Assembly: GCA_951812315.1 (NCBI GenBank)
Contig: CATOSA010000014.1
Span: 1-64,000, forward strand
From: an uncultured Burkholderiales bacterium
GTDB lineage: Bacteria; Pseudomonadota; Gammaproteobacteria; Burkholderiales; Eutrophovitaceae
Reading direction: 5' to 3'
DNA: 64,000 nucleotides
Shown piece by piece: positions 54,083 to 64,000 of the stretch; positions within the stretch are counted from its first letter, which is position 1, and each line of letters opens with the position of its first letter. Under the pieces are notes generated by a model that saw only the letters and a list, made by a program, of their open reading frames with translations, was not told the origin of the DNA and did no database searches. The translations under genes were made by a program, and so were the position numbers.

Positions 54083-55373
54083 GGGGCGCGAGTATGTGCT
54101 GTGCGCAATCCAATCCGCTACGAACTGCAGTTTCCAGTGTTGCCGGATACGGGCTCTGTGTGTAGTCGCCCGCAATGAATAATCCGGGTACGGGTGTTCG
54201 AGTTGTCGGTCGCTGCAGGTTTGGCGTGCAGGCGAAAGTCGCTCGTTTTTCGGCGATTACGCGGGACCAGCGCGGTTCGGGCAGTGCAAACCGTTGTTCG
54301 AGTTCCTGGTGAACACGCTGTGCGAGTTCACTCTGGGGCAAATCCTGGTGATTCCCCGACGCGCTGATAACCACGCCGAGCATACCCCGCTGGTCGCAAA
54401 GTTGGCCGCGGTCAAATATCCATTGCGCCAACCCCCGTCGCATCCCGATCATTAGCACCGGTAGCCTGACATTTTCAGGATATTGCAGAAACACCGAGAA
54501 TATTGGCTGATATGCGAAGTTGCGAACCATCGCCACCTGCGGCGCAAGTTGGGCGATGTCACCAGCGACTTGCTCGAGGCGGTGTGGACCTACGGCAAGG
54601 ATGACGTGGCTATAGCGAGCTGTCGAAGCTGCCGAGACTTCAAAACTGTTGTCTAGCTTTCGTAACGATGTGACGGTCATGCCGCGCTGAACCTGACCGC
54701 CGTTTTTTCGGACATAGTCGGCGGCCGGATCCGGAAACAGATTGCTGAAATCCGTTTTTGGCAGTAGTAGATCGCTGGCACTGCGCGGCCCGGCAAGACT
54801 ATCGCGCAGCACATTCAGAAATGTCTGGGCATCGGCTTGTTCGGGACCGGTATTCAGTGCCGAAATACACAGTGGAGCCCACAGGCATTCCACCAGATCG
54901 TCTGGCTGGCGATACTGATTGAGCAGTGCGCTAACGGTCAGTCCGGATTCACATTGAAAACCGCTTGCCTTCTGAGAATGCATGAATCGAGCTGCAGCGA
55001 ATTTTTCTGCTACGCCAAGGCCACGCGAAAAAGCAAGTGCGACTGCGACGTGTAACGGCGCGGGAAGTCTGGCAGCATGCATCCGGAAACCAGGTTCCAG
55101 ACGCAATTGCAGTGGCAGCCTCATTAACTTGGACCCATGGTCTGCGCTGCTCACTTTTTCGATGACGCGTAGCGTCTCGCGATATGCACCGATCAGAATA
55201 TGCAGTCCATTGTCGAGTGCAGCACCGTCCGAATCTACTCGTCGCGCCCGCCCGCCGAGCGTTTTCGCGGCCTCGAAGACGGTCACCCGTGTTCCGTGCG
55301 TCGCCAGTTCGACCGCTGCAGACATGCCCGCCCAACCGCCGCCTATGACCGCTACATGACGTGTTTTCTCCAC
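54075..55373 (-). CDS. hpnE: Hydroxysqualene dehydroxylase HpnE
   Basis: A 432-residue FAD-dependent amine-oxidase-like protein, which reduces hydroxysqualene to squalene. The dinucleotide site is VAVIGGGWAGMSAAVELATHG at the start; the second half ends in TPVPGLFIAGDYTQSPYPATLETAVRSG (in part GLFIAGDYT), with the FAD-binding GDYT motif. I chose GTG at 55373, nine bases after the hpnD stop; longer starts (up to 55415) overlap hpnD and add unconserved residues. It completes the hpnC-hpnD-hpnE set for squalene synthesis from farnesyl diphosphate. Confidence 0.92.
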   Translation of the reverse strand: MEKTRHVAVIGGGWAGMSAAVELATHGTRVTVFEAAKTLGGRARRVDSDGAALDNGLHILIGAYRETLRVIEKVSSADHGSKLMRLPLQLRLEPGFRMHAARLPAPLHVAVALAFSRGLGVAEKFAAARFMHSQKASGFQCESGLTVSALLNQYRQPDDLVECLWAPLCISALNTGPEQADAQTFLNVLRDSLAGPRSASDLLLPKTDFSNLFPDPAADYVRKNGGQVQRGMTVTSLRKLDNSFEVSAASTARYSHVILAVGPHRLEQVAGDIAQLAPQVAMVRNFAYQPIFSVFLQYPENVRLPVLMIGMRRGLAQWIFDRGQLCDQRGMLGVVISASGNHQDLPQSELAQRVHQELEQRFALPEPRWSRVIAEKRATFACTPNLQRPTTRTPVPGLFIAGDYTQSPYPATLETAVRSGLDCAQHILAPHV

Positions 55374-55381
55374 GCGCGCGT

Positions 55382-56215
55382 TTACGCCGCAAGCCAGGTA
55401 CGCCATGCGATCCACAGCTTGCGAATCGGCGTCATGCTCGTGCGCGTAGTGAGAATGTCGTCCCCGGCGCTTTCTATCTTGCGAAGCAATGCCTGGTATA
55501 TGCCTGCCATCACCAGCCCGGGACGTTGGGCGCGCCGGTCAGACAGAGGTAAGGCTTCAAAAGCATGTGCATAAAAGTCGCGTGCGCGCTCAATCTGGAA
55601 TTTGAGCAGCGCTTTGAATTCATTCGAACTCCGGCCACCCAATAAATCATCCGAATTGACATTGAATCTGGCGAGTTCGTCCTGCGGCAAGTAGATCCGG
55701 TTGCGCCGGGCATCTTCTCCCACGTCGCGAATAATATTCGTGAGCTGGAATGCCGTTCCCAAATTCTCTGCGTAATCCAGGGTCCCGGGCTGTGTGCGTC
55801 CGAAAATCTCAGCAGCCATCAACCCGACGACACCCGCAACCCGATGGCAATATAGCTGCAGTTCACCAAAGTTTGCATAACGGCCTTGAACAAGGTCCAT
55901 TTCCATGCCGTCAATGATTTCATTGAAGCGTGTCTCAGGAAGGTCAAAACGATGTATCGCGGGGGCCAGCGCCAGTGTGACCGGGTGCTGTGCCCGGGCA
56001 TGAAACAAAGCCGAGACTTCGTTGCGCCACCAGGCCAGTTTGGTTCTTGCCAGATCCGCGTCAGAACACTCGTCTACGACGTCGTCAACCTCCCGGCAGA
56101 ACGCATACAGAGCAGTGATGGCGCGACGTTTCTCCGGCGGTAGAAAAAGGAAGCTGTAGTAAAAACTCGATCCGTTTTGTGCAGCTTTGTCCTGGCAGTA
56201 TTGATCTGGCGTCAT
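55382..56215 (-). CDS. hpnD: Presqualene diphosphate synthase HpnD
   Basis: A 277-residue trans-isoprenyl synthase of the squalene/phytoene type. The first Asp-rich motif is FCREVDDVVDE (about 40), the second is NIIRDVGEDARRNRIYLP (about 165-180), both with the Mg-binding Asp residues. It joins two farnesyl diphosphates to presqualene diphosphate. It overlaps the hpnC stop by four bases (ATGA at 56212-56215). Confidence 0.95.
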   Translation of the reverse strand: MTPDQYCQDKAAQNGSSFYYSFLFLPPEKRRAITALYAFCREVDDVVDECSDADLARTKLAWWRNEVSALFHARAQHPVTLALAPAIHRFDLPETRFNEIIDGMEMDLVQGRYANFGELQLYCHRVAGVVGLMAAEIFGRTQPGTLDYAENLGTAFQLTNIIRDVGEDARRNRIYLPQDELARFNVNSDDLLGGRSSNEFKALLKFQIERARDFYAHAFEALPLSDRRAQRPGLVMAGIYQALLRKIESAGDDILTTRTSMTPIRKLWIAWRTWLAA

Positions 56216-57027
56216 GAGTACGCAAACACCGACCGGTACAGCATGGACATCCAGTCAATAGGACGCAACACCGGCCGGCGCTCGAAAACGTTGCCGTCGA
56301 TGGCATCGAGTTTTTCAAGAATACGACTACCGCCACACACAATGGTGCGCAATTCCAGGCCGATTCTGCCGTGCAGTTTTGTTCCCAGAGGCGCTCCGGT
56401 CATCAACATCTCCCGGGCGCGGGCAATTTGATGGCGCATGAATGGTGCCCAGTTACCCGCGGCGTCCGCGTTCGCGATTTGCGCTTCGGATATTTCGAAT
56501 TTTTGCATTTCGTCGAGCGCGAAGTAGATCCGGTTTCTGCGGTAGTCGGACTCGACATCCTGAAGAAAGTTGATAAGTTGAAGACTGCTGCATATGTTGT
56601 CCGAATATTCGAAGTGAATGTCGCTGGTGTCGTTGAACAGATGCAGCAAGAGCCGTCCGACCGGGTTGGCCGAACGCCGGCAATAGTCCATTACTTCTGC
56701 AAAATTTGCGTAGCGATTTTTCACGACGTCCTGGGAGAACGCCGACAGCAGGTCACGGAACAATTGGACCGGCAGTCCATATTGATTGATGATTCTTGCC
56801 ACGTCCAGAAACAGAGGCAGTGTCGGCTGCTTATTCTTATCGATGAGATCCAGCTGGTGCCGGTACTGATCCAGTTGCCATAGCCGCTCATTGGGAGGCG
56901 CGTTTCCTTCGTCGGCAAAATCGTCTGCAGTTCGCGCAAAAGCGTAGATCACCTGCACCGGTTGCCTCAGTCGGCGTGGAAGCAGCACCGACCCGACCGG
57001 AAAATTCTCGTAATGTTTAGTCCCCAT
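56212..57027 (-). CDS. hpnC: Squalene synthase HpnC (hydroxysqualene synthase)
   Basis: A 271-residue member of the same prenyl-synthase fold, converting presqualene diphosphate to hydroxysqualene. It begins MGTKHYENFPVGSVLLPRRLR, a typical HpnC start. The Asp motifs are FARTADDFADE and NFLQDVESDYRRNRIYF. Together with hpnD and hpnE it makes squalene. No squalene-hopene cyclase or hpnA/B is present in this window, so the end use (hopanoids, carotenoids or free squalene) cannot be told. Confidence 0.94.
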   Translation of the reverse strand: MGTKHYENFPVGSVLLPRRLRQPVQVIYAFARTADDFADEGNAPPNERLWQLDQYRHQLDLIDKNKQPTLPLFLDVARIINQYGLPVQLFRDLLSAFSQDVVKNRYANFAEVMDYCRRSANPVGRLLLHLFNDTSDIHFEYSDNICSSLQLINFLQDVESDYRRNRIYFALDEMQKFEISEAQIANADAAGNWAPFMRHQIARAREMLMTGAPLGTKLHGRIGLELRTIVCGGSRILEKLDAIDGNVFERRPVLRPIDWMSMLYRSVFAYS

Positions 57028-57143
57028 CGCTCATCGGTCAGTAGTAACGCATATTTTACAATGGGTTATAGTTTCGTAAAAACGCCACTCAGGACGATCT
57101 AAAGTGGCGGTCCGAGGGCCGATTATATTAAAATGCGATGTTC

Positions 57144-57228
<85 letters not shown>

Positions 57229-57321
57229 CCTTCGTATTCCAGCGTATTCCAGAAACGGCGGCGCGCGCGCAGGTTTCGACGGTCATGATGCCGGCACCCT
57301 ATTTCGAAAGTTCATAGATTG

Positions 57322-58629
57322 ATGCAATCAGATATAGAAACGATAAGCTCTCTTGAGCGTCGGCTATCCATTGCCGTGCCCATGGAGGGCCTCAACAGCG
57401 AGATTGTCAACCGCCTGAAACAGGTGGCGCGAACGGCGAAAATTCATGGATTTCGCCCTGGCAAAGTCCCTATGAAGATCGTCGAGCAACAGTATGGTGG
57501 TCACGTAAGACAGGAAGTGCTGGGAGACGAAATCCAGAAGAGTTTCGGGGATGCTATTCGCGAACAGAATTTGCGCGTGGCAGGATTACCGAAAATTGAA
57601 GTCAAGTCGCCCGACGATACCGGGGACAAATTCGAGTATACGGCGACATTCGAGATTTACCCTGAGATCCAAGTGGCTGATCTGTCGGCGGCGTCAATCG
57701 AACAGCCCGTAGTTGAAGTCGGCGAGTCCGAAGTGGACAAGACCATTGATGTCCTTCGCAAACAACGCGCTGTTTTTGAAGGCGCCGAGCGCGCCGCCGA
57801 ATCGGGCGACCAGGTAAATATCGATTACCGGGGAACGATCGGCGGTGAGGTATTCGAAGGTGGCAGCGCGGAGGGTGCGATCATTCAGCTTGGCGAAGGG
57901 CGGCTGTTGCCGGATTTCGAGAGCAATGTGGTCGGTCTCGGGGCCGGAGCGTCAAAGACATTCGACTTGCAGTTTCCGGATGATTACGCCGGAAAGGAAG
58001 TTGCAGGCAAATCGGCTCAGTTTGAAATAAAGGTTAACGAGGTACTCGGCGCACGCTTACCCGAAGTTGATGGCGAATTTGCCAAGGAATTGGGTGTTGC
58101 TGATGGGGATATGGCCAAGATGCGCGCAGAGATACGTGCCAATCTCGAGCGCGAAGTGAAGAGGCGCGCCGATGCACGGGTCAAGGATCTTGCGATGAAG
58201 GTGCTTCTTGATGCAACCAATGTAGAGTTGCCGAACGCATTGGTTGAACAGGAGTCTGACCGATTGGTCGAACAGATGAAACGGGACCTGAAGGCGCGTG
58301 GCGTCAGTACCGACAAGGTTCCGGTTCCGCGCGAGGCGTTCGCGGAAGAGGCAAAAAGACGCGTTCAAATAGGACTCATCCTGGCTGAACTCGTAAAAAG
58401 CAAAAATCTGGGTGCTACTCCTGATCAGATCAAGGCGGTGGTTGAGGAGCAGGCGAAAAGCTACGACCAGCCAGAGGAGGTTGTGCGCTGGTACTACGAA
58501 TCACCCGAACGTCTGGGCGAAATCGAGTCGGTCGTTTTGGAAGGCAATGTGGTGCAATGGGTGATTGGGCAGGTCAAACTGACTGAAAAAGAGACGCCGT
58601 TTGAAGATCTGATGGGAAATTCGCAATGA
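57322..58629 (+). CDS. tig: Trigger factor
   Basis: A ribosome-associated chaperone and prolyl isomerase of about 435 residues. The ribosome-binding signature is [17 protein letters not shown] (about 45-60). The FKBP-like PPIase domain runs about 160-245 ([27 protein letters not shown]). The C-terminal helical arm includes the RGVSTD region. ATG at 57322 is preferred over TTG at 57319. The stop overlaps clpP by four bases. Confidence 0.97.
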   Translation: MQSDIETISSLERRLSIAVPMEGLNSEIVNRLKQVARTAKIHGFRPGKVPMKIVEQQYGGHVRQEVLGDEIQKSFGDAIREQNLRVAGLPKIEVKSPDDTGDKFEYTATFEIYPEIQVADLSAASIEQPVVEVGESEVDKTIDVLRKQRAVFEGAERAAESGDQVNIDYRGTIGGEVFEGGSAEGAIIQLGEGRLLPDFESNVVGLGAGASKTFDLQFPDDYAGKEVAGKSAQFEIKVNEVLGARLPEVDGEFAKELGVADGDMAKMRAEIRANLEREVKRRADARVKDLAMKVLLDATNVELPNALVEQESDRLVEQMKRDLKARGVSTDKVPVPREAFAEEAKRRVQIGLILAELVKSKNLGATPDQIKAVVEEQAKSYDQPEEVVRWYYESPERLGEIESVVLEGNVVQWVIGQVKLTEKETPFEDLMGNSQ

Positions 58630-59267
58630 ACTGGATGAACGACCGATATGAAGAACCCCAGGGCCTGGGCCTGGTCCCGATGGTTATCGAGCACAGTGGC
58701 AGGGGTGAGCGCGCCTATGACATATATTCGCGCCTGCTCAAGGAACGGGTGGTATTTCTGGTCGGGCCAGTCAATGAGGTGACTGCGAATCTGATCGTCG
58801 CGCAATTGTTGTTTCTTGAGTCCGAAAATCCCGAGAAAGACATCTCTTTCTACATCAATTCGCCTGGCGGCTCAGTATCGGCGGGCCTCGCCATTTACGA
58901 TACGATGCAATTTATCAAACCGGACGTCAGCACGCTGTGTGTGGGGCAGGCAGCCAGTATGGGCGCATTCCTGCTGGGCGCGGGGGCCAAGGACAAGCGT
59001 TTTGCACTGCCAAATTCGCGCGTAATGATCCATCAGCCCATGGGCGGCTTCCAGGGGCAGGCGTCTGATATTGAAATCCACGCTAAGGAGATCCTGTACC
59101 TGCGCGAGCGTCTCAATCAGCTGCTGGCGACACATACCGGTCAGGATGTCGAAACGATTCAGAAAGACACCGATCGTGACAATTTCCTCAGCGCCGAAGA
59201 GGCTGTAAAGTATGGCCTGGTCGACAGTGTCCTGATTAATCGCGCCGAGGCGGGCGGGGACAGCTGA
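58626..59267 (+). CDS. clpP: ATP-dependent Clp protease proteolytic subunit
   Basis: A 213-residue serine peptidase forming the double-ring chamber served by ClpX. The catalytic triad is Ser111 ([10 protein letters not shown]), His136 (MIHQPMGG) and Asp185 (DTDRDNFLS). The first ~14 residues are a propeptide-like segment. It overlaps tig by four bases (ATGA), so synthesis is coupled. Confidence 0.98.
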   Translation: MNWMNDRYEEPQGLGLVPMVIEHSGRGERAYDIYSRLLKERVVFLVGPVNEVTANLIVAQLLFLESENPEKDISFYINSPGGSVSAGLAIYDTMQFIKPDVSTLCVGQAASMGAFLLGAGAKDKRFALPNSRVMIHQPMGGFQGQASDIEIHAKEILYLRERLNQLLATHTGQDVETIQKDTDRDNFLSAEEAVKYGLVDSVLINRAEAGGDS

Positions 59268-59397
59268 AAGACATAGATTTGTTGGTGGCCCGCCTGCTTA
59301 ACAGGCGGGCAGTGATCTTGCGTGAACCTTCTGTAGGCTGGAAGTTCATATGTGCACAAACGTTTGAAGTCTGAATATTGAGAGAAACTGACAACTG

Positions 59398-60681
59398 ATG
59401 GCATCCATGTCCGAAAAGCCTGGTGGTGAAAAGCTGCTCTACTGCTCGTTTTGCGGTAAGAGTCAGCATGAGGTTCGTAAGCTGATTGCCGGACCTTCTG
59501 TGTTCATCTGCGACGAATGCATCGAACTTTGCAATGACATCATTCGTGAGGAGAGTCAGGCCGATCTTCCCGGAAAAGGGGCGAAATCCGATCTGCCCGT
59601 TCCGCACGAAATTCGCGACATTCTCGACCAGTATGTGATTGGTCAGGACGTTGCGAAACGCATTCTTGCCGTGGCTGTTTATAACCACTACAAGCGGTTG
59701 AAGACCGGTCAGAAAAAGGACGACATCGAGTTGTCGAAGTCGAATATCCTGCTGATTGGCCCGACCGGGTCCGGCAAGACCTTACTTGCCCAGACGCTGG
59801 CAAGGCTGCTGAACGTCCCGTTTGTGATGGCTGACGCGACGACTCTCACCGAAGCAGGCTATGTTGGTGAGGATGTTGAGAACATCATTCAGAAACTGCT
59901 GCAAAAATGCGATTACGACATCGACAAGGCGCAACGCGGCATCGTCTACATCGACGAGATTGACAAAGTTTCCCGTAAATCTGACAACCCGTCGATTACC
60001 CGCGATGTTTCAGGCGAAGGCGTGCAGCAGGCGTTGCTGAAGTTAATTGAAGGAACGATCGCGTCTGTGCCGCCACAAGGTGGCCGCAAACATTCCAATC
60101 AGGAATTTGTCCAGGTCGATACGACCAACATACTATTCGTTTGTGGTGGCGCATTTGACGGTCTCGACAAGGTCATACAACAGCGTTCTGACAAGAGTGG
60201 CATCGGCTTCGGAGCCGAGGTGCGTAGCAAGGACAATCCCAAGCACATTGGTGAGGTGCTGCGTGGTGTCGAACCCGAGGACTTGATCAAGTACGGCCTG
60301 ATCCCTGAATTTGTTGGTCGGTTGCCGGTCATTGCAACCCTTGACGAGCTTGATGAAGGCGCGTTGATCGAGATTCTTACGCAACCCAAGAACGCGTTGC
60401 TCAAGCAATACAAGAAGATGTTCGCGATGGAGGGCGTCGAGCTCGAAATGCGCCCTGAAGGACTAAAGGCCATTTCCGCAAAAGCGCTTGCGCGCAAGAC
60501 CGGTGCGCGCGGTTTGCGCTCCATCATGGAACAGGCATTGCTGGATGTTATGTACGACTTGCCGTCGATGGAGAACGTGGAAAAAGTCGTTGTCGATGAA
60601 GGCATGATCACCGGCACCGCCAAGCCGATCTTGATCTACTCCGATCAGCCGAAAGTGGCTGGGTCCAGAGGAACCGCGTGA
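59398..60681 (+). CDS. clpX: ATP-dependent Clp protease ATP-binding subunit ClpX
   Basis: A 427-residue AAA+ unfoldase. The N-terminal zinc domain uses four Cys (YCSFCGKSQ and ICDECIELC). Walker A is [12 protein letters not shown], Walker B lies in VYIDEIDK, and the IGF loop for ClpP docking is SGIGFGAEV. The pore loop is in GYVGEDVE. It follows clpP by 130 bases. Confidence 0.98.
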   Translation: MASMSEKPGGEKLLYCSFCGKSQHEVRKLIAGPSVFICDECIELCNDIIREESQADLPGKGAKSDLPVPHEIRDILDQYVIGQDVAKRILAVAVYNHYKRLKTGQKKDDIELSKSNILLIGPTGSGKTLLAQTLARLLNVPFVMADATTLTEAGYVGEDVENIIQKLLQKCDYDIDKAQRGIVYIDEIDKVSRKSDNPSITRDVSGEGVQQALLKLIEGTIASVPPQGGRKHSNQEFVQVDTTNILFVCGGAFDGLDKVIQQRSDKSGIGFGAEVRSKDNPKHIGEVLRGVEPEDLIKYGLIPEFVGRLPVIATLDELDEGALIEILTQPKNALLKQYKKMFAMEGVELEMRPEGLKAISAKALARKTGARGLRSIMEQALLDVMYDLPSMENVEKVVVDEGMITGTAKPILIYSDQPKVAGSRGTA

Positions 60682-60754
60682 GGTTGCCATGAACACTTGA
60701 TCCAGGTGCAGGCCGCCCCAATATCAGATATTTAGCAGCAAAATCAGGAGTCCG

Positions 60755-63172
60755 ATGACTGACATGATCGAATCCCAGGACCGCGCGGTGATTTATCCGC
60801 TTCTGCCATTGCGCGACGTGGTGGTGTTCCCGCACATGGTGATTCCGCTATTTGTCGGCCGCCCCAAGTCCATCAAGGCACTCGAAGTGGCGATGGAGTC
60901 CGGCAAGCACATCATGCTCGTTGCCCAGAAATCTGCCGCAAAAGACGAGCCTTCGCCGGAAGATATGTATCGTATTGGCAGCATTGCCAACATTCTGCAG
61001 ATGTTGAAGTTGCCCGACGGTACGGTCAAGGTCCTGGTAGAGGGTGTACAGCGCGCCGAGATAACCGCGATTACTGGCGAAAAAAGCCATTACATTGGCG
61101 AGGCAGTTGCGATCGCATCCGATGACAGCGATACACACGAAGTCGAAGCGATGCGCCGCGCGATGCTGACGCAGTTCGATCAGTATGTAAAACTGAACAA
61201 GAAGATTCCGCCGGAAATATTGACCTCTTTGTCCGGCATTGATGAGCCTGGGCGTCTGGCAGACACGGTTGCCGCACATCTGCCGCTCAAACTCGAACAA
61301 AAGCAGGATATTCTGGAAATGTTCGGCGTCAGGAAACGTCTTGAGCATCTGCTTTCGCTGCTTGAGTCCGAGCTCGACATCATGCAGGTTGAAAGACGGA
61401 TTCGCGGCCGCGTCAAACGCCAGATGGAAAAGAGCCAGCGCGAGTACTATCTGAACGAACAGGTCAAGGCGATTCAGAAAGAACTCGGCGACATGGAAGA
61501 GGGCGCAGACCTGGATGAAATGGAAAAGCGCATCAAGTCGGCCCACATGCCCAAGGAAGCGCGCCAGAAAGCCGACAGCGAACTAAAAAAGCTGCGGCTG
61601 ATGTCGCCTATGTCCGCTGAGGCTACTGTCGTACGCAGCTTTATCGACACGCTGGTTGGATTGCCGTGGCGAAAGAAGAGCAAAGTCAGTGCTGACCTGG
61701 CAAAAGCGCAGGACATTCTCGATGCTGACCACTACGGTCTCGAGAAAGTGAAGGAACGCATCGTCGAGTACCTTGCAGTTCAGCAGCGGGTCGACAAACT
61801 CAAAGCACCGATTTTGTGTCTCGTCGGGCCTCCCGGAGTCGGCAAAACGTCTCTCGGTCAGTCGATCGCGCGCGCTACCAATCGCAAATTTGCTCGCATG
61901 TCGCTTGGTGGCGTGAGGGATGAATCCGAGATTCGCGGCCATCGGCGCACTTACATCGGGTCTATGCCTGGAAAGATCCTGCAGAACATGACCAAGGTTG
62001 CCGTTCGGAATCCGCTGTTCCTGCTCGACGAAGTCGACAAGATGGGTATGGATTTTCGTGGCGATCCCTCATCGGCATTGCTCGAAGTGCTCGATCCGGA
62101 ACAGAACGACAAGTTCGTCGACCATTACGTGGAGGTTGAATACGACCTTTCGGACGTGATGTTCGTCGCGACCGCGAACACAATGAATATTCCGGCGCCG
62201 TTGCTTGACAGAATGGAAGTCATTCGTCTGTCCGGTTACACAGAGGATGAAAAAGTCAACATCGCAATGCGTTATCTGCTTCCCAAGCAGATGAAAAACA
62301 ACGGCTTGAAAGAGAACGAGATCACGGTGTCGGAAAGTGCGGTGCGCGATATCGTTCGCTATTACACGCGAGAAGCCGGCGTTCGCAGTCTGGAGCGCGA
62401 CATATCCAAGATTTGCCGCAAGGTCGTGAAATCACTGTTGGTGAAGAAGCGCGACACGAGAGTTTCGGTAACGGCACGCAATCTGGAAAAGTATCTGGGG
62501 GTGCGGCGCTATACCTATGGCATTGCGGAAAAAACGAATCAGGTTGGCCAGGTCACCGGACTCGCATGGACCGAGGTCGGGGGCGAGTTGCTAACCGTCG
62601 AAGCGATCGTAATGCCTGGCAAGGGTACGATACAACGGACCGGTTCGCTCGGCGACGTGATGAAGGAATCAGTGGAGGCGGCACGCTCGGTTGTCCGTGC
62701 CAGGGCCGGCAAGCTTGGGATCAAGGACGATACGCTCGAGAAGACTGACATCCACGTGCATGTACCGGAAGGCGCGACGCCGAAGGATGGCCCTTCTGCC
62801 GGCAGCGCCATGACAACGGCACTTGTATCAGCATTGACCAATATACCGGTTCGCGCCGACGTAGCGATGACCGGCGAAATTACATTGAGAGGCGAGGTTC
62901 TTGCGATTGGTGGATTGAAGGAAAAATTGCTGGCTGCGCATCGAGGTGGTATCAAGTCAGTGTTGATTCCCGAGGAAAACACCAAGGATTTGGCGGAAAT
63001 ACCCGACAACATCAAGAACCGTCTCGATATTCACCCTGTCAAGTGGATTGATCAGGTACTTGAATTTGCACTTGAACGTCAACCTGAACCACTTGAAAGT
63101 GAGGCGTCCGGTACGGTTGCAATTACTGCGATTGAAGCGACTCCGGTACCGACCAGCCCGATAAAACATTAA
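60755..63172 (+). CDS. lon: Lon protease (endopeptidase La)
   Basis: An 805-residue AAA+ protease. The N-terminal substrate domain ([20 protein letters not shown]) is followed by Walker [13 protein letters not shown], the [14 protein letters not shown] region, and the peptidase domain with Ser681 in DGPSAGSAM and Lys722 in [14 protein letters not shown]. The C-terminal ~20 residues after the core are low-complexity. It is 73 bases after clpX and ends in a strong terminator. Confidence 0.98.
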   Translation: MTDMIESQDRAVIYPLLPLRDVVVFPHMVIPLFVGRPKSIKALEVAMESGKHIMLVAQKSAAKDEPSPEDMYRIGSIANILQMLKLPDGTVKVLVEGVQRAEITAITGEKSHYIGEAVAIASDDSDTHEVEAMRRAMLTQFDQYVKLNKKIPPEILTSLSGIDEPGRLADTVAAHLPLKLEQKQDILEMFGVRKRLEHLLSLLESELDIMQVERRIRGRVKRQMEKSQREYYLNEQVKAIQKELGDMEEGADLDEMEKRIKSAHMPKEARQKADSELKKLRLMSPMSAEATVVRSFIDTLVGLPWRKKSKVSADLAKAQDILDADHYGLEKVKERIVEYLAVQQRVDKLKAPILCLVGPPGVGKTSLGQSIARATNRKFARMSLGGVRDESEIRGHRRTYIGSMPGKILQNMTKVAVRNPLFLLDEVDKMGMDFRGDPSSALLEVLDPEQNDKFVDHYVEVEYDLSDVMFVATANTMNIPAPLLDRMEVIRLSGYTEDEKVNIAMRYLLPKQMKNNGLKENEITVSESAVRDIVRYYTREAGVRSLERDISKICRKVVKSLLVKKRDTRVSVTARNLEKYLGVRRYTYGIAEKTNQVGQVTGLAWTEVGGELLTVEAIVMPGKGTIQRTGSLGDVMKESVEAARSVVRARAGKLGIKDDTLEKTDIHVHVPEGATPKDGPSAGSAMTTALVSALTNIPVRADVAMTGEITLRGEVLAIGGLKEKLLAAHRGGIKSVLIPEENTKDLAEIPDNIKNRLDIHPVKWIDQVLEFALERQPEPLESEASGTVAITAIEATPVPTSPIKH

Positions 63173-63189
63173 CCATTTAGCATGCTGAG

Positions 63190-63218
63190 AAGCAGCGCGG
63201 CCGCGCTGCTTTTTTTTG
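63190..63218 (+). terminator. Rho-independent terminator of lon
   Basis: AGCAGCGCGG-CCGCGCTGCT is a ten-base perfect stem followed by seven or more T residues. Confidence 0.95.
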
Positions 63219-63232
63219 TTTGAATTGCTTGC

Positions 63233-63261
63233 TTGACACCGTGAATTTCATGTTGTTATAA
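63233..63261 (+). promoter_or_regulatory. Sigma-70-type promoter for hup
   Basis: TTGACA at 63233-63238, a 17-base spacer, and TTATAA at 63256-63261. It is the only promoter in the window with near-consensus boxes and exact spacing. The hup gene starts 88 bases downstream, giving a leader of about 80 bases. Confidence 0.85.
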
Positions 63262-63349
63262 GTCGGAACGAGGAAAAATTATTGCTTTCCTCCAGTTCCA
63301 TCTCGCCACAGATTTTCTCCCGTAAACGGAATAACGAAAGGGGACCCAC

Positions 63350-63622
63350 GTGAACAAATCCGATTTGATCGAGGCCATCGCACAGGCGGCTGATATTTCC
63401 AAAGCTGCTGCCGAGCGCGCGCTCGACGGTACTGTCGCAGCTATTACGTCGTCACTGCAGAAAGGAGACATGGTTACGCTCGTCGGCTTTGGAACTTTCC
63501 ACGTCGGTGACCGGAAGGCGCGCAGCGGGCGCAATCCACGCACTGGCGATACGATCGAGATCAAGGCGTCAAGGGTGCCGAAGTTTCGTGCTGGAAAAGC
63601 CTTGAAGGATGTAGTAAACTAG
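63350..63622 (+). CDS. hupB: DNA-binding protein HU
   Basis: A 90-residue histone-like protein. [26 protein letters not shown] opens the helical part; the beta-arm has [22 protein letters not shown] and the ending [12 protein letters not shown] is typical. It bends DNA and compacts the nucleoid. AAAGGGG lies about eight bases before the start codon GTG (63350). The position after lon is common in proteobacteria. Confidence 0.97.
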   Translation: MNKSDLIEAIAQAADISKAAAERALDGTVAAITSSLQKGDMVTLVGFGTFHVGDRKARSGRNPRTGDTIEIKASRVPKFRAGKALKDVVN

Positions 63623-63697
63623 CGCGCTTTCCGACGGGGGGGTCATGCGGCACGGGCTAGCGACCAGTTGCCGGGTTGACAGAGTAGTGCGCCTAAC

Positions 63698-63773
63698 GGG
63701 TGCTTAGCTCAGTTGGTAGAGCGCCGCCCTTACAAGGCGAATGTCGGGAGTTCGAGCCTCTCAGCACCCACCA
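63698..63773 (+). tRNA. tRNA-Val (anticodon UAC)
   Basis: A 76-base tRNA: acceptor GGGTGCT pairs with AGCACCC, D-arm AGCTCAGTTGGTAGAGC, anticodon loop CTTACAA with TAC, T-loop GTTCGAGCC, CCA encoded. Confidence 0.96.
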
Positions 63774-63782
63774 CTATCTACT

Positions 63783-63859
63783 GGAGTGGTAGTTCAGTTG
63801 GTTAGAATACCGGCCTGTCACGCCGGGGGTCGCGGGTTCGAGTCCCGTCCACTCCGCCA
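63783..63859 (+). tRNA. tRNA-Asp (anticodon GUC)
   Basis: A 77-base tRNA: acceptor GGAGTGG with CCACTCC, D-arm AGTTCAGTTGGTTAGAAT, anticodon loop CTGTCAC with GTC, T-loop GTTCGAGTC, CCA encoded. It is nine bases after tRNA-Val. Confidence 0.96.
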
Positions 63860-63868
63860 GTCTCAGAG

Positions 63869-63894
63869 AAGGCGAACAAGCGTTCGCCTTTTTT
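63869..63894 (+). terminator. Rho-independent terminator of the tRNA operon
   Basis: AAGGCGAAC pairs with GTTCGCCTT across AAGC and is followed by TTTT. Confidence 0.93.
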
Positions 63895-63943
63895 ATTGTC
63901 TTTCAGTCTGCGGCGACTGAGTCACATTTGATCGGGTAGAACA

Positions 63944-64000
63944 ATGTTTGATCTGGTAACCAAAAACAAGACTCTGGTATACGTTGTCCTTGGATTGATC
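63944..64000 (+). CDS. ppiD: PpiD-type SurA N-terminal periplasmic foldase, start only (cut by window edge)
   Basis: Nineteen codons from the ATG at 63944: MFDLVTKNKTLVYVVLGLI. This matches the start of PpiD proteins (MFD-, a short basic stretch, then a membrane helix), and ppiD usually follows hup and tRNA genes in betaproteobacteria. The name rests on this short stretch and synteny. Confidence 0.7.
   Translation, partial: MFDLVTKNKTLVYVVLGLI

Noticed and set aside
63676-63681. TTGACA upstream of tRNA-Val as a promoter
   Set aside because: A -10 at 17 bases would fall inside the tRNA gene, so the tRNAs are more likely read from the hup promoter or another start.

Overview
The window looks like a chromosomal segment of a Gram-negative proteobacterium, most likely a betaproteobacterium. 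The reasons are gene-order blocks I associate with that class: hda / HAD phosphatase / pcnB / folK / deoxynucleoside kinase / panB / panC on one strand; purM-purN-DUF3108-RsmB-like methyltransferase-desaturase followed by rpmG/rpmB; radC-coaBC-dut; and tig-clpP-clpX-lon-hup-tRNAs-ppiD. Species cannot be fixed from sequence alone. Outer-membrane genes (mlaA), c-type cytochrome, a PQQ alcohol dehydrogenase and ETF:quinone oxidoreductase point to an aerobic respirer.

Region by region: 1-7 kb is an acyl-CoA catabolic island (two crotonases, an AtuA-family protein, two divergent acyl-CoA ligases, one of them frameshifted). 7-16 kb is a minus-strand core block (2-hydroxyacid dehydrogenase, panC, panB, dNK, folK, pcnB, a two-gene FecCD-type ABC importer, HAD phosphatase, hda). 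16-22 kb carries purMN, DUF3108, an rRNA methyltransferase, a fatty-acid desaturase and ribosomal proteins L33 and L28. 22-30 kb has an exported metallo-beta-lactamase-fold lactonase-like enzyme, a Gld-like ABC-2 exporter operon, radC, coaBC and dut.

29.8-32.4 kb is a pile-up of three insertion sequences (IS1182-like remnant, IS110 remnant, an apparently intact IS3-family element), which abuts an EamA transporter whose natural start looks lost. 33-49 kb contains mlaA, gabD, an AidB-like acyl-CoA dehydrogenase, speD-speE, a membrane class III nucleotide cyclase, a cysteine-free ecotin, dgoA-dgoK, an alpha/beta hydrolase, a dihaem cytochrome c, a 195-bp inverted-repeat element, a PQQ dehydrogenase, an ankyrin protein and a GIDE-like membrane protein with an EF-hand. 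49.5-50.8 kb is a dead IS3 copy that appears to have destroyed a slipin gene, leaving only its last codons. 50.9-57 kb has ETF-QO, a thioesterase, an SDR and hpnE-hpnD-hpnC (squalene synthesis). 57-64 kb has tRNA-Leu, the protein-quality-control cluster tig-clpP-clpX-lon, hup, tRNA-Val, tRNA-Asp and the start of ppiD.

The strongest non-routine signals are: (i) a 195-bp imperfect palindrome with about 29-bp terminal inverted repeats between the PQQ dehydrogenase and its cytochrome; (ii) repeated short (10-25 bp) tandem duplications placed on or next to start and stop codons all along the window; (iii) an ecotin that has lost both disulfide cysteines; (iv) a GIDE-like protein with a canonical EF-hand next to an IS-wrecked slipin remnant; and (v) several genes damaged by single-base events or IS insertion. 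I did not find a CRISPR array, a phage or an obvious defence system.
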